Source: Kribbella sp. VKM Ac-2568 (GTDB taxonomy: Bacteria > Actinomycetota > Actinomycetes > Propionibacteriales > Kribbellaceae). From it: 64,000 nt of DNA. The translations under genes were made by a program, and so were the position numbers. The notes beneath the pieces were generated by a model that saw nothing but the letters and a program-made list of their open reading frames with translations, did not search any database and was not told where the DNA came from. The stretch spans positions 372,001-436,000 of the forward strand of contig NZ_SLVF01000003.1 of the NCBI RefSeq assembly GCF_004345365.1, in the 5' to 3' direction. Below, piece by piece: positions 40,357-48,526 of this stretch (position 1 is its first letter; the number at the start of each line of letters is the position of its first letter).

Positions 40357-42063
40357 ATGTCCGCTGTTCTGCCTGTCCTTGCCTTCCGGCTGTCCACCGC
40401 CGTCGCTGATGCCTTCGGCACGCAGTACGGCGGGCTCGATCCCGAGTTGCGGGCGGCGACCAAACCCGAGTTCGGCCACTTCCAGACCAACCTCGCGCTG
40501 CGGCTCGCCAAGTCGCTCGGGCAACCGCCGCGCGCGATCGCCGAGCAACTCGTCGCTGCACTGGACCTGGGCGACCTCTGCGAGCCGCCGTCCATCGCCG
40601 GCCCGGGCTTCGTCAACCTGACACTGCTGCCTGCCGTGCTGGCGGCCGGCGTGAACGAGCCCGAGCGGTTCCCGTCGAGCGGCAAGCGGGTGGTCGTCGA
40701 CTACTCGCAGCCCAACGTGGCCAAGCAGATGCACGTCGGCCACCTGCGGTCGACCGTCATCGGCGACGCCCTGTGCAACGTACTGCGGTACGTCGGGGAC
40801 GAGGTGATCCGGCAGAACCACGTCGGCGACTGGGGCACCCAGTTCGGCATGCTGGTCGAGCAGGTCCTGTTCGAGGGCCTGGTGGTGGAGTCCCTCGACA
40901 TCGCGGGGCTGCAACTGCTCTACCAACGGGGCCGGAAGCATTTCGATGCCGACAGCAACTTCGCGGACCAGTCGCGGGCCCGGGTGGTGCTGCTGCAGTC
41001 CGGTGATCCGCTCACACTGGAGATCTGGCGGCAGATGGTCGAGGTCTCGCTGATCGAGTTCGACCGGATCTACGCCAAGCTCGGGTCGCCGCTGACCCGG
41101 TCTGACGTGGTCGGCGAGAGTGCTTACAACGACCAATTGCCAGGGATCGTGGCCGATCTCGCGGCCGCCGGGCTGCTGACGGAGTCCGGCGGCGCACAGT
41201 GCGCGTTCCTGCCGGGATTCACCGGCCGGGACGGCTCTCCGCTGCCGGTGATCGTGCAGAAGTCCGACGGCGGCTTCGGTTACAGCGCGACGGATCTCGC
41301 GGCCGTCCGGCACCGGGTCGCCGACCTGCACGCCGACCGCATCATCTACGTGGTCGACCATCGGCAGGGTCTGCACTTCCAGCAGATTTTCGCACTCTGC
41401 CGGGCGGCCGGATGGCTGCCGGAGACAACACCGGCCGAACATGTCGCGTTCGGGACCGTGCTCGGCAAGGACGGGAAACCTTTCAAGACAAGAGATGGCG
41501 ACACCGTCCGGCTCGCCTCGCTGCTCGACGGCGCGGTCAACCGGGCGCGCGCACTCCTGGATGAGCGGGACGCTCCGATGAGCGACTTGACCCGCGCTGA
41601 GGTCGCCGAGGCGGTCGGGGTCGGCGCGATCAAGTACGCGGACCTCTCGAACGACCGGATCAACGACTACGTCTTCGACCTGGACCGGATGGTCGCCATG
41701 ACCGGCAACACCGGGCCATACCTGCAGTACGCGCACGCCCGGCTGACGCGGATCCTCGCCAAGACGGATGAGACCCCGGGGATCGTGACTGTCCTCGAGG
41801 AGCCGGCCGAGCAGCGGCTGGCGTTGCTTCTGGCCGGCTTCGGCGACAGCGTCGTACAGGTGGCTGAGACGTTGCAGCCGCATCGGCTGTGCACCTATCT
41901 GTACGAGGTTGCCAGTGCGTTGTCGGCGTTCTACGAGACGTGTCCGGTGCTGACCAGTGCGGGTGAGGTGCGGACCAGCCGGATCGCGTTGTGCGCCGCG
42001 ACCCGGCGGGTGTTGCAGGATGGTCTGGGGCTGCTCGGCATCGCGGCACCCGACGCCATGTGA
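40357..42063 (+). CDS. argS: Arginyl-tRNA synthetase
   Basis: This 568-residue class I synthetase has an N-terminal Arg-tRNA-binding domain (FGHFQTNLALRLAKSLGQPP), HIGH motif HVGHLRST (residues 126-129 HVGH), GDWGTQFGML, SDGGFGYSATDLAAVRHR and the KMSKS-equivalent GKPFKTRDGDTVRLASLLD. The DALR anticodon domain ends the protein. AAGGA precedes the ATG. The compact length resembles the E. coli-type enzyme. The locus is separate from thrA/lysA-type neighbours, so this may be a second argS. The leader peptide implies Arg-tRNA-sensitive expression. Confidence 0.95.
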   Translation: MSAVLPVLAFRLSTAVADAFGTQYGGLDPELRAATKPEFGHFQTNLALRLAKSLGQPPRAIAEQLVAALDLGDLCEPPSIAGPGFVNLTLLPAVLAAGVNEPERFPSSGKRVVVDYSQPNVAKQMHVGHLRSTVIGDALCNVLRYVGDEVIRQNHVGDWGTQFGMLVEQVLFEGLVVESLDIAGLQLLYQRGRKHFDADSNFADQSRARVVLLQSGDPLTLEIWRQMVEVSLIEFDRIYAKLGSPLTRSDVVGESAYNDQLPGIVADLAAAGLLTESGGAQCAFLPGFTGRDGSPLPVIVQKSDGGFGYSATDLAAVRHRVADLHADRIIYVVDHRQGLHFQQIFALCRAAGWLPETTPAEHVAFGTVLGKDGKPFKTRDGDTVRLASLLDGAVNRARALLDERDAPMSDLTRAEVAEAVGVGAIKYADLSNDRINDYVFDLDRMVAMTGNTGPYLQYAHARLTRILAKTDETPGIVTVLEEPAEQRLALLLAGFGDSVVQVAETLQPHRLCTYLYEVASALSAFYETCPVLTSAGEVRTSRIALCAATRRVLQDGLGLLGIAAPDAM

Positions 42064-42092
42064 CCAAGAAGCTCTGTCTACGGAGGTAGCCG

Positions 42093-43121
42093 ATGTTGCC
42101 CTGGTCCGCTGATCTCGCCGGCCGTTTCGACCAGCAGGTGTTCGACAGCGCGCTGCTGCGGGGCAACCCGCTCGGCGATCCGCACGAGCGGCCGGTGCTG
42201 GTCTACCTTCCGCCCGGGTACGACGAGTCGGACCGGCGGTACCCCGCGATCTACGTGGCGATGGGGTACACCGGTCACCTCGGCATGTGGTTCAACCGGA
42301 GCCCGTTCCGGCAGCCGTACCCGGAGTTGCTGGACGCGTTGTTCGCCGAGGGTGACGTGCCGCCGGCGATCGTGGTGTTCGTCGACGCGTGGACCAGGTT
42401 CGGCGGCAGCCAGTACCTCGACTCCCCCGGGACCGGGCAGTACCACTCGTACCTGTGCGACGAGATCGTGCCGTGGGTCGACTCGCAGTACCGGACGATC
42501 GCGGACCGGGATCACCGGGCCATCACGGGCAAGTCGAGCGGCGGGTATGCCGCGATGGTGACGCCGCTGCTCCGGCCAGACGTGTTCGGCGCGCTCGCGA
42601 CCCATGCCGGTGACGCCTTGTTCGGCGTCTGCTACCAGCCCGAGTTCCCCGTCCGTGCCCGAGAGCTGCGCGACTTGTACGACGGGTCGTACGAGAAGTT
42701 CTTCGCCAGCTTCGAGAGCCGGGCGGGGCAGACCACGAGCCAGGACCTGCACCTGCTGGAGATGTACGGGTACTCCGCGGCGTATTCGTCCGAGCTGGAC
42801 GGCACCGTGCTGCTCCCGTACGACGAGCTGGGCCAGCTGATCCCCGAGGTGTGGGAGCGCTGGATGAGCCGGGATCCGGTGGCGATGGTGGAGCAGCCGC
42901 CGTACGCGGAGGCCTTGCGGTCGATGCGCGCCGTGTGGATCGACGCGGGCAGGCAGGACGAGTACTTCCTCGACCTCGGGGCGACCGCGTTCCACCGGGC
43001 CGCGCTGGACGTCGGCGTACCGGAGGAGCGGCTGCACTTCGAGTTGTTCGAGGGGAAGCACGGCGGGATCGAGTACCGCTACCCGCTCGCTGTCGAGTGG
43101 CTCTGCCGCCAGCTCGGCTGA
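42093..43121 (+). CDS. Esterase of the enterochelin esterase/esterase D family
   Basis: This 342-residue alpha/beta hydrolase has VLVYLPPGYDESDRRYPAIYVAMG, the nucleophile in ITGKSSGGYAAMVTPL (GxSSGG), and a late acid/His region with DAGRQDEYFLD and EGKHGGIEYRYP. It has no signal peptide, so it is cytoplasmic. GGAGG lies before the ATG at 42093. The family hydrolyses siderophore, S-formylglutathione or glycoside esters; which one is unclear. It starts 29 bases after argS and may share its transcript. Confidence 0.85.
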   Translation: MLPWSADLAGRFDQQVFDSALLRGNPLGDPHERPVLVYLPPGYDESDRRYPAIYVAMGYTGHLGMWFNRSPFRQPYPELLDALFAEGDVPPAIVVFVDAWTRFGGSQYLDSPGTGQYHSYLCDEIVPWVDSQYRTIADRDHRAITGKSSGGYAAMVTPLLRPDVFGALATHAGDALFGVCYQPEFPVRARELRDLYDGSYEKFFASFESRAGQTTSQDLHLLEMYGYSAAYSSELDGTVLLPYDELGQLIPEVWERWMSRDPVAMVEQPPYAEALRSMRAVWIDAGRQDEYFLDLGATAFHRAALDVGVPEERLHFELFEGKHGGIEYRYPLAVEWLCRQLG

Positions 43122-43179
43122 TCGGCCTGCCCGGCTAATTGGGATGCCTGGCGGCGGTTCCCGCTCTACCGTTGCCGAC

Positions 43180-44163
43180 ATGGGCACTTTCGAGGGGTGG
43201 CCGGCCGGCATCGAGGCGCGGCCGATCGACAAAGCGGACGCGGGGGCGTGGGCCGAACTGCTGGCGGCCAAGGAGAAGGTCGACCAGGAAGGCGAGAACT
43301 ACGACGCCGACGACCTGGTCGAGGAGCTCAGCGATCCGAAGCTGGACGCCGAGAAGGACACCATCGGACTCTGGGCCGACGGCACCATGGTCGGGTACGG
43401 AGCGGTGCGGTGGCGGGCGAACGTGATCGACGTCGACCGGGTCGGGACCGAGGGGACCGTGCATCCCGAGTGGCGTGGCCGTGGACTCGGGGCGGCGCTG
43501 CTGCCCTGGATCATCCGCCGGGCCGGCGAGGTGCACGCCGAGCGGCATCCGGAGGTCGACGGTGAGATCAACACCGGCGCGATCAGCACGAACGTCGGCG
43601 CCCACGACCTGCTGACCTCGCACGGCTTCGAGGAGTGCCGGTACTTCTTCCACATGCAGCGCACCTTCGACGCTCCTGTCCCCGAGGTGACCGTGCCGGA
43701 GGGCTTGAAGGTGGTGGCGTACGACCCGTCGTACGACCAAAGGCTGATGGATGCCCACAACGAGGCGTTCATGGACCACTGGGGATCGACGCCGAAGGAC
43801 GAGGAGACCTGGAAGGTGTGGTTCACCGGGTCGCGCGCATTCCGGGGCGATGTCTGCCGCCTGGTCGTCGACGGCGACAAGATCGTCGCGTACGCCCTCG
43901 GCTACGAGTACGTCGCGGACACCGAGGCGACGGGTATCCGCGAGATCTACGTCGGCCAGGTCGGCACGCTCCGGTCCCACCGGGGTCGCGGACTCGCCCG
44001 GCTGGCGCTGGCTGAGCTGATGACCGAGTCCCAGCGGACCGGATACCAGCGAGCCTCGCTGGGCGTGGACGCCGACAACCCGACCGGCGCGCTCGGTCTC
44101 TACGAACGGCTCGGCTTCACCCAGGTCAGCAAGACCATCTCGTACCGCCTGCCGCTGAACTGA
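43180..44163 (+). CDS. Double GNAT-domain acetyltransferase
   Basis: This 327-residue protein has two GNAT folds. The first has the acetyl-CoA loop GTEGTVHPEWRGRGLGAALL (about residues 96-115) and the second VGQVGTLRSHRGRGLARLAL (about 265-284), with NPTGALGLYERLGF near the end. Tandem GNATs of this kind resemble mycothiol synthase-like enzymes, but the key context is absent. ATG 43180 follows TACCGT by 7 bases (leaderless style). An ATG at 43144 would add 12 residues. Confidence 0.87.
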   Translation: MGTFEGWPAGIEARPIDKADAGAWAELLAAKEKVDQEGENYDADDLVEELSDPKLDAEKDTIGLWADGTMVGYGAVRWRANVIDVDRVGTEGTVHPEWRGRGLGAALLPWIIRRAGEVHAERHPEVDGEINTGAISTNVGAHDLLTSHGFEECRYFFHMQRTFDAPVPEVTVPEGLKVVAYDPSYDQRLMDAHNEAFMDHWGSTPKDEETWKVWFTGSRAFRGDVCRLVVDGDKIVAYALGYEYVADTEATGIREIYVGQVGTLRSHRGRGLARLALAELMTESQRTGYQRASLGVDADNPTGALGLYERLGFTQVSKTISYRLPLN

Positions 44164-44213
44164 CCTGCCGGCAACAGCTCAACCGAGCAGCGGGCCCAGC
44201 CGACAAGCCGACC

Positions 44214-45068
44214 TCAACCGAGCAGGCGGCCGAGTTCGGCGACGAGGTCGCGGGCCCGCGCGATCTCGTCACCGGCCGGTGGTTCCTCAGCGGGGCGCGC
44301 GCCGGCCGGGTCGAGCGACAGCAGTTCGGCGCCCTCGGTGACGTCGATGTCGAAGACGACCTTGTCGGCGCGGTGCCAGGTGGTGAACCACTCCAGCGGG
44401 TTGCCGTGCTGGTCGCCGGTCTCTCCCTCGAGCAGCAGCAACGGTGCCCCCGGCGGGACCTCGAGGGCGACGGCCAGCCGCTCGTCCGCCGCGACGGCCC
44501 GCACCTGCCTGCGGCCGCTGACCGCCCGCAGACCGAACTTGGTACTGAGCAGCTTGTGCAGCGAAGCGTCGGTCAGCTCGGCTGCCGTCAGGTCGGGCAC
44601 CCGCGCCCGGGGCAGCCAGGTCCGAACGTAAGACAGCGGTTCGCCGTCGATCGATCGCAACCGTTCCAGCCGCAGGGTCTCGCGGGTGCGCAGGTACGCC
44701 TGCGCCTCCGGCGGCGGCACTTCGCGTTCGATGGCGTCGATCCGCGTGCTCAGCCGCCGGCCGGTGCGAGCGAACTGGTCGAACATGCCGGTCGCCCGCT
44801 GCACCAACCGGCGGTGCTCCGGCTGCGGCGCGACGATGCTCGGCCGGCCCTGGTGCCGGTGGACGAGGCCGTCCTCGGCGAGCCGGGCGATTGCCTGCCG
44901 CACCACGCTGCGGGAGACGCCGAACCGCTGCTGGAGATCGGACTCGCTGGGCAGCGCCGCGCCCGGAGGCAGGTCGTGGCCCAGGATCTCCCGCCGCAGC
45001 GACTCGACGATCTGCAGATAGAGCGGCGCCGCGGCGGATCGGTCGAGGTCAGAGCTTTCGGCGTTCAC
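44214..45068 (-). CDS. GntR/HutC-family transcriptional regulator
   Basis: This 284-residue protein has an N-terminal winged HTH (LYLQIVESLRREILGHDLPPG, then PSESDLQQRFGVSRSVVRQAI) and a C-terminal UTRA ligand domain (RLERLRSIDGEPLSYVRTWLP, GAPLLLLEGETGDQHGNPLEW). GTG 45068 lies 9 bases after the pdxA2 stop, making it the last gene of the four-carbon acid operon. It probably binds the palindrome upstream of the permease gene and responds to a pathway intermediate. Confidence 0.9.
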   Translation of the reverse strand: MNAESSDLDRSAAAPLYLQIVESLRREILGHDLPPGAALPSESDLQQRFGVSRSVVRQAIARLAEDGLVHRHQGRPSIVAPQPEHRRLVQRATGMFDQFARTGRRLSTRIDAIEREVPPPEAQAYLRTRETLRLERLRSIDGEPLSYVRTWLPRARVPDLTAAELTDASLHKLLSTKFGLRAVSGRRQVRAVAADERLAVALEVPPGAPLLLLEGETGDQHGNPLEWFTTWHRADKVVFDIDVTEGAELLSLDPAGARPAEEPPAGDEIARARDLVAELGRLLG

Positions 45069-45077
45069 GGCGTCAGA

Positions 45078-46124
45078 CTAGTTAGTGGCGGTAGCCTCGT
45101 CGGCTTGGCGGGCGGTTTCCCAGACCGCGGACCAGCCAGGGGCCAGTTCTGCGGCGCGGCGGGTGGCGAGCACCAGGCTGGCCTCGCGGGCGATGCCCTG
45201 GCCCGCGATGTCGAACGCCGTACCGTGATCGACCGACACCCGGACGACCGGCAGGCCGACGGTGATGTTCACCCCCTCGTCGCCGTACACCGCCTTGAAC
45301 GGCGCGTGGCCCTGGTCGTGGTAGCAGACGATCACCAGGTTCCACTTGCCGTTCACCGCCTGCGGGATCAGCGCGTCGGCGGGCAGCGGGCCATGGGCGT
45401 TCAGGCCGGCCGCGCGAGCCGCTTCGACCGCGGGCGCCAGGATGTCGGCGTCCTCGTCACCGAAGATGCGGTTCTCCCCCGCGTGCGGGTTGAGTCCGGC
45501 GACGCCGATCCGCTCGTCCGGCCGGCCGAGGGCGCGGGCGAACGAACCGACCAGCCGCAGCACGTTGTCGGTGCGCTCCCGGGTCACGTTCTCGATCGCC
45601 TGCCGCAGCGACACGTGGGTGGTGAGGTGGAAGAAGTACAGGTCTCCCGCCGACAGCACGAGACTGAAGTTGCGGACCCCGAACTCGTGCGCCAGCAGTT
45701 CGGTGTGTCCCGGCCAGGGGTGGCCACCCGCGTGCATCGCGGCCTTGTTCAGCGGCGCGGTGACAATGCCGTCGACAAGGCCGTCCCGGGCCAGGGCGCA
45801 GGCACGGATGACGAACCGGGCGGCGCCGTCGCCGGCTGCCGGGCTGATCTCTCCCCAGGGCACGTCGCCGAGTGAGGGCCCGTCCTGGATCAGCTCGATG
45901 GTGCCCGGCTCATTGCGCGCTTCGGCCGGGCTGTCGATGACCCGGACCAGGCCGGGGTCCCCACCGACCACCTCGACCCCGCGCCGGACCGCGTCGGCGT
46001 CACCGATCACGACCGGACGGCAGATCTCGCGGAGCTCGTCATGCCCGAGCAGGGTGCGGGCGGTGGTCTCCGGGCCGATGCCGGCGGCGTCGCCGATCGT
46101 CAGTGCCAGGGTGGGGATGGTCAT
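45078..46124 (-). CDS. pdxA2: PdxA2-type D-threonate/D-erythronate 4-phosphate dehydrogenase
   Basis: This 348-residue PdxA-family enzyme has ALTIGDAAGIGPE, TAPLNKAAMHAGG, PGHTELLAHEFG and the metal His motifs GLNPHAGENRIFG and CYHDQGHAPFK, plus VRVSVDHGTAFDIAGQG. Next to a DUF1537 kinase, this is the PdxA2 set that oxidises D-threonate 4-phosphate (or D-erythronate 4-phosphate) to give DHAP and CO2, according to published family work. It overlaps the kinase gene by four bases. A biosynthetic role in vitamin B6 is less likely given the context. Confidence 0.88.
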   Translation of the reverse strand: MTIPTLALTIGDAAGIGPETTARTLLGHDELREICRPVVIGDADAVRRGVEVVGGDPGLVRVIDSPAEARNEPGTIELIQDGPSLGDVPWGEISPAAGDGAARFVIRACALARDGLVDGIVTAPLNKAAMHAGGHPWPGHTELLAHEFGVRNFSLVLSAGDLYFFHLTTHVSLRQAIENVTRERTDNVLRLVGSFARALGRPDERIGVAGLNPHAGENRIFGDEDADILAPAVEAARAAGLNAHGPLPADALIPQAVNGKWNLVIVCYHDQGHAPFKAVYGDEGVNITVGLPVVRVSVDHGTAFDIAGQGIAREASLVLATRRAAELAPGWSAVWETARQADEATATN

Positions 46125-47326
46125 GCACGGCTCCTTCGGGGATCGAGAGGGCTGGATCGAACGGCCTCGGCCGCGCGGATCAGGATGTCGTCGGTGCCGA
46201 AACCGCCGGCCTTGGTCGCGACCGGCAGACCTGCGTCCGGACCACCGGTGAGGTAGCCGAGCGGGACGCCGTCAGCGACCTCGCCGCTCAGCCGGATGCC
46301 GGTTGCGGACAAGGCGGTGAGCACCGCCAGCGCTCCGTCACCGCCTGCCAGGACGAGCCCGGCAGGACGGAGGGTGCTCACCAGCCGGGAAGCGAGCTCA
46401 CCCAGCCGGTCGGCAACCACGGATGGGGCAGCGGTCGCGCCTTCGGCGGCCGGGCCCATCAGCACCAGTACTCCGAAGTCGTCCACGGCCGCGTCGGACA
46501 CGATCGAGCGGACGAAGTCCTCCCAGGCACCGGCGTCGCACAAGGTGGCCGCATCCGGTTGGATCCGGCGGGCGCCAGCCGCGGCGAGCAGTTCGGCCTG
46601 ACCACGGGAGGCGTCATGCAGAGAGCTCACCACGACCAGGACAGGACCCCTGGGCAACGGCCGCCACCGGCGCGCGAGGTGAGCCGCCAGCCCGGCCGAC
46701 CCGACCGCGACCGCCTGGTTGCCTAGAGCAAGCACCGCGCGGGCCACCCGATCCAGGTCGGCCTCGTCCCGCGCATCCACCACCAGGACTGGACCGTGTC
46801 CGCGCAGAGAGGCGGCCAGTTCCGCGTCGTCCGCTCGAGGATCGAGCTCGACCAGCGGTGCGTCGAGGAGCGTCGGGACATGACTCTCCCGGACCGGCGT
46901 GACCGGGTCGCGGCCGACCGCGGTCTGTGCCACCGGTACGCCGTGCACGAGCAGGATCCCGTCGACCATGGTGCGGCCGACCGCCGGGAACGCCGGGCAG
47001 ACCACGGCGACGACGTCACCCCCACGCGCCGCGACCACCGCGTCCGTCATCGCCCGGACCGGCCCACGCAGCGTGGAGTCGATCTTGAGGTAGACCGCTG
47101 CTCCGCCTTCGTCGAAAATCACCTTGTCGAGCGCAGTCCGGACGGCGTCCGCAGCTGCGGCCGGCTCGAGGGCCCGCGAGTCGGTGGTGATGGCAACGAC
47201 CTCGGCCTCGCTCGGCCCACCGGGCCCGACCTGCAGTTCAGCCGTCCAACCGGCCCGATCGAACTGGCCCGCCGTATCGGCCGCCCCCGTGAGGTCGTCA
47301 GCCAGGACGACGACCCGAGAGGTCAT
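46121..47326 (-). CDS. Four-carbon acid sugar kinase (DUF1537, DtnK/OtnK type)
   Basis: This 401-residue kinase has an N-terminal substrate domain VVVLADDLTGAADTAGQF and YLKIDSTLRGPVRAM, and a C-terminal nucleotide domain with LVLAGGDGALAVLTAL, LGYLTGGPDAGLPVATKAGGFG and DDILIRAAE. The family phosphorylates D-threonate, D-erythronate or related acids at C4. It sits between the permease and pdxA2 genes with four-base overlaps on both sides, so the three are translated as a unit. Confidence 0.9.
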   Translation of the reverse strand: MTSRVVVLADDLTGAADTAGQFDRAGWTAELQVGPGGPSEAEVVAITTDSRALEPAAAADAVRTALDKVIFDEGGAAVYLKIDSTLRGPVRAMTDAVVAARGGDVVAVVCPAFPAVGRTMVDGILLVHGVPVAQTAVGRDPVTPVRESHVPTLLDAPLVELDPRADDAELAASLRGHGPVLVVDARDEADLDRVARAVLALGNQAVAVGSAGLAAHLARRWRPLPRGPVLVVVSSLHDASRGQAELLAAAGARRIQPDAATLCDAGAWEDFVRSIVSDAAVDDFGVLVLMGPAAEGATAAPSVVADRLGELASRLVSTLRPAGLVLAGGDGALAVLTALSATGIRLSGEVADGVPLGYLTGGPDAGLPVATKAGGFGTDDILIRAAEAVRSSPLDPRRSRA

Positions 47327-48333
47327 GCGACACCTTCTTCGACCAGCGGGCGTGGAGTGGATGCTTGCAGTCCACCTTCGCGCCGCAACACGAACGCCGC
47401 AACTGTGGGCGCCAGCAGTGCGGTGACGAGCACGGCGGCGGCCACCTGGGCGATCGCCGAGTCGAGGTACGGCTCGAACGAGGAGTCTGCCGCGACCACG
47501 ATCGCCGGAGTCGCTACCGCGTTGCCGGCCGTTGTTCCGGCAGCGAACCCGATACCGGACTTCGGGCCGCGCTTCAGGATGAAGCGGTACGCCAGGTACA
47601 GCAGGCCGCCGGTGAACAGCACCACTCCCGCGCCGATGAACAGTCCGGCAAAACCACCGGTGGCGATGTCCTTGATGTTGATCCCGGCACCGAGGGCGAA
47701 GGCGAAGAACGGGATCACGATGTTCGGCACCGGCTCGACCGCCTTGCGCCAGTCCTGGTCGACGTTGCCGACGAGCACCCCGAGCAGGAAGGGCACGACC
47801 GCCGCGACCAGCGTGATCAGCGGGACGTCGCCGAGCCCGGAGGCGCCGATGAACAGCAGCACCAGGAACGGGCCGTCGTCGAACGCGCTGGCGATGTACG
47901 CCCCGCGGTCGCGCTCATCGCCGTACTGGCCGGCGAACGCCAGCCACAGGCCACCGTTGCTGTTCGCGAAGCAGGTGATCAGCGCGAGGATCGAGATACC
48001 CCAGAAGCCGTCGATCCCTACCTGGGTGCCGAGCAGCACGACCAGTCCGGCCGGGATCAGGGTCTTGAACACCAGGACCACGACGGTGTGGCTGGCGACG
48101 CCTGCAGCGCCGGACCGGATGTCCACCTGGGTGCCGGTGGCGAAGATCAGCAGCGCGATCAGCGGCAGCGCGCCATCGCTGAACAGGGCGGTGGTGAAAC
48201 TCCCGATCTCCAGCGTGCCCGGGGCGAACGTCCCGATCAGCGACCCGAGGATCAGCGGGATGAGCATCAGTCCGCCCGGGATCCGCTGCATGGTGGCGAA
48301 CATCGGGAAGCGTGTCTTTCTGGTGCCGTTCAC
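47323..48333 (-). CDS. 2-keto-3-deoxygluconate permease-like transporter (KdgT family)
   Basis: From GTG 48333 (GAGGAG upstream) it encodes 336 residues with about ten spans. KdgT-type segments are RIPGGLMLIPLILGSLIGTF, ALITCFANSNGGLWLAFAGQYG, IVIPFFAFALGAGINIKDI and GFAAGTTAGNAVATPAIV. It opens the four-carbon acid operon, so the carried substrate is probably threonate/erythronate rather than ketodeoxygluconate. The longer in-frame start at 48381 lies inside the operator. Confidence 0.88.
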   Translation of the reverse strand: MNGTRKTRFPMFATMQRIPGGLMLIPLILGSLIGTFAPGTLEIGSFTTALFSDGALPLIALLIFATGTQVDIRSGAAGVASHTVVVLVFKTLIPAGLVVLLGTQVGIDGFWGISILALITCFANSNGGLWLAFAGQYGDERDRGAYIASAFDDGPFLVLLFIGASGLGDVPLITLVAAVVPFLLGVLVGNVDQDWRKAVEPVPNIVIPFFAFALGAGINIKDIATGGFAGLFIGAGVVLFTGGLLYLAYRFILKRGPKSGIGFAAGTTAGNAVATPAIVVAADSSFEPYLDSAIAQVAAAVLVTALLAPTVAAFVLRREGGLQASTPRPLVEEGVA

Positions 48334-48374
48334 GCGGCATCTCCTCGTCTCGACGCCCCCCGGCGTAACTTGTA

Positions 48375-48389
48375 CGGACAACTTGTCCG
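48375..48389. promoter_or_regulatory. GntR-type operator, perfect palindrome
   Basis: CGGACAA and TTGTCCG flank one C, a perfect 15-bp inverted repeat. ACTTGT also appears twice (48368-48373 and 48381-48386), giving a second overlapping site. It lies 42 bases upstream of the permease start. The GntR protein encoded at the end of the operon is the obvious candidate binder. Confidence 0.65.
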
Positions 48390-48474
48390 CACAGGATTAC
48401 ACGGCGATTTCACCGCTGTAAACCCCCTCCGCGCGAAATGAGACGGCTGAGACGCGCGGCCTCACCAGACGCGT

Positions 48475-48507
48475 CGAACCCCCCGCCACCTGATGACGGG
48501 GGGTTCG
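48475..48507 (-). terminator. Hairpin terminator of DHA2 exporter gene
   Basis: CGAACCCCCCG (48475-48485) pairs perfectly with CGGGGGGTTCG (48497-48507) over an 11-base loop. It sits 20 bases after the stop of the minus-strand exporter. There is no T-run. Confidence 0.65.
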
Positions 48508-48526
48508 TGACGGCGGCTCGGCGAGG

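Noticed and set aside
46796..48421. 541-codon plus-strand frame
   Set aside because: It runs antisense to the kinase and permease genes and through the operator; no coding signal.
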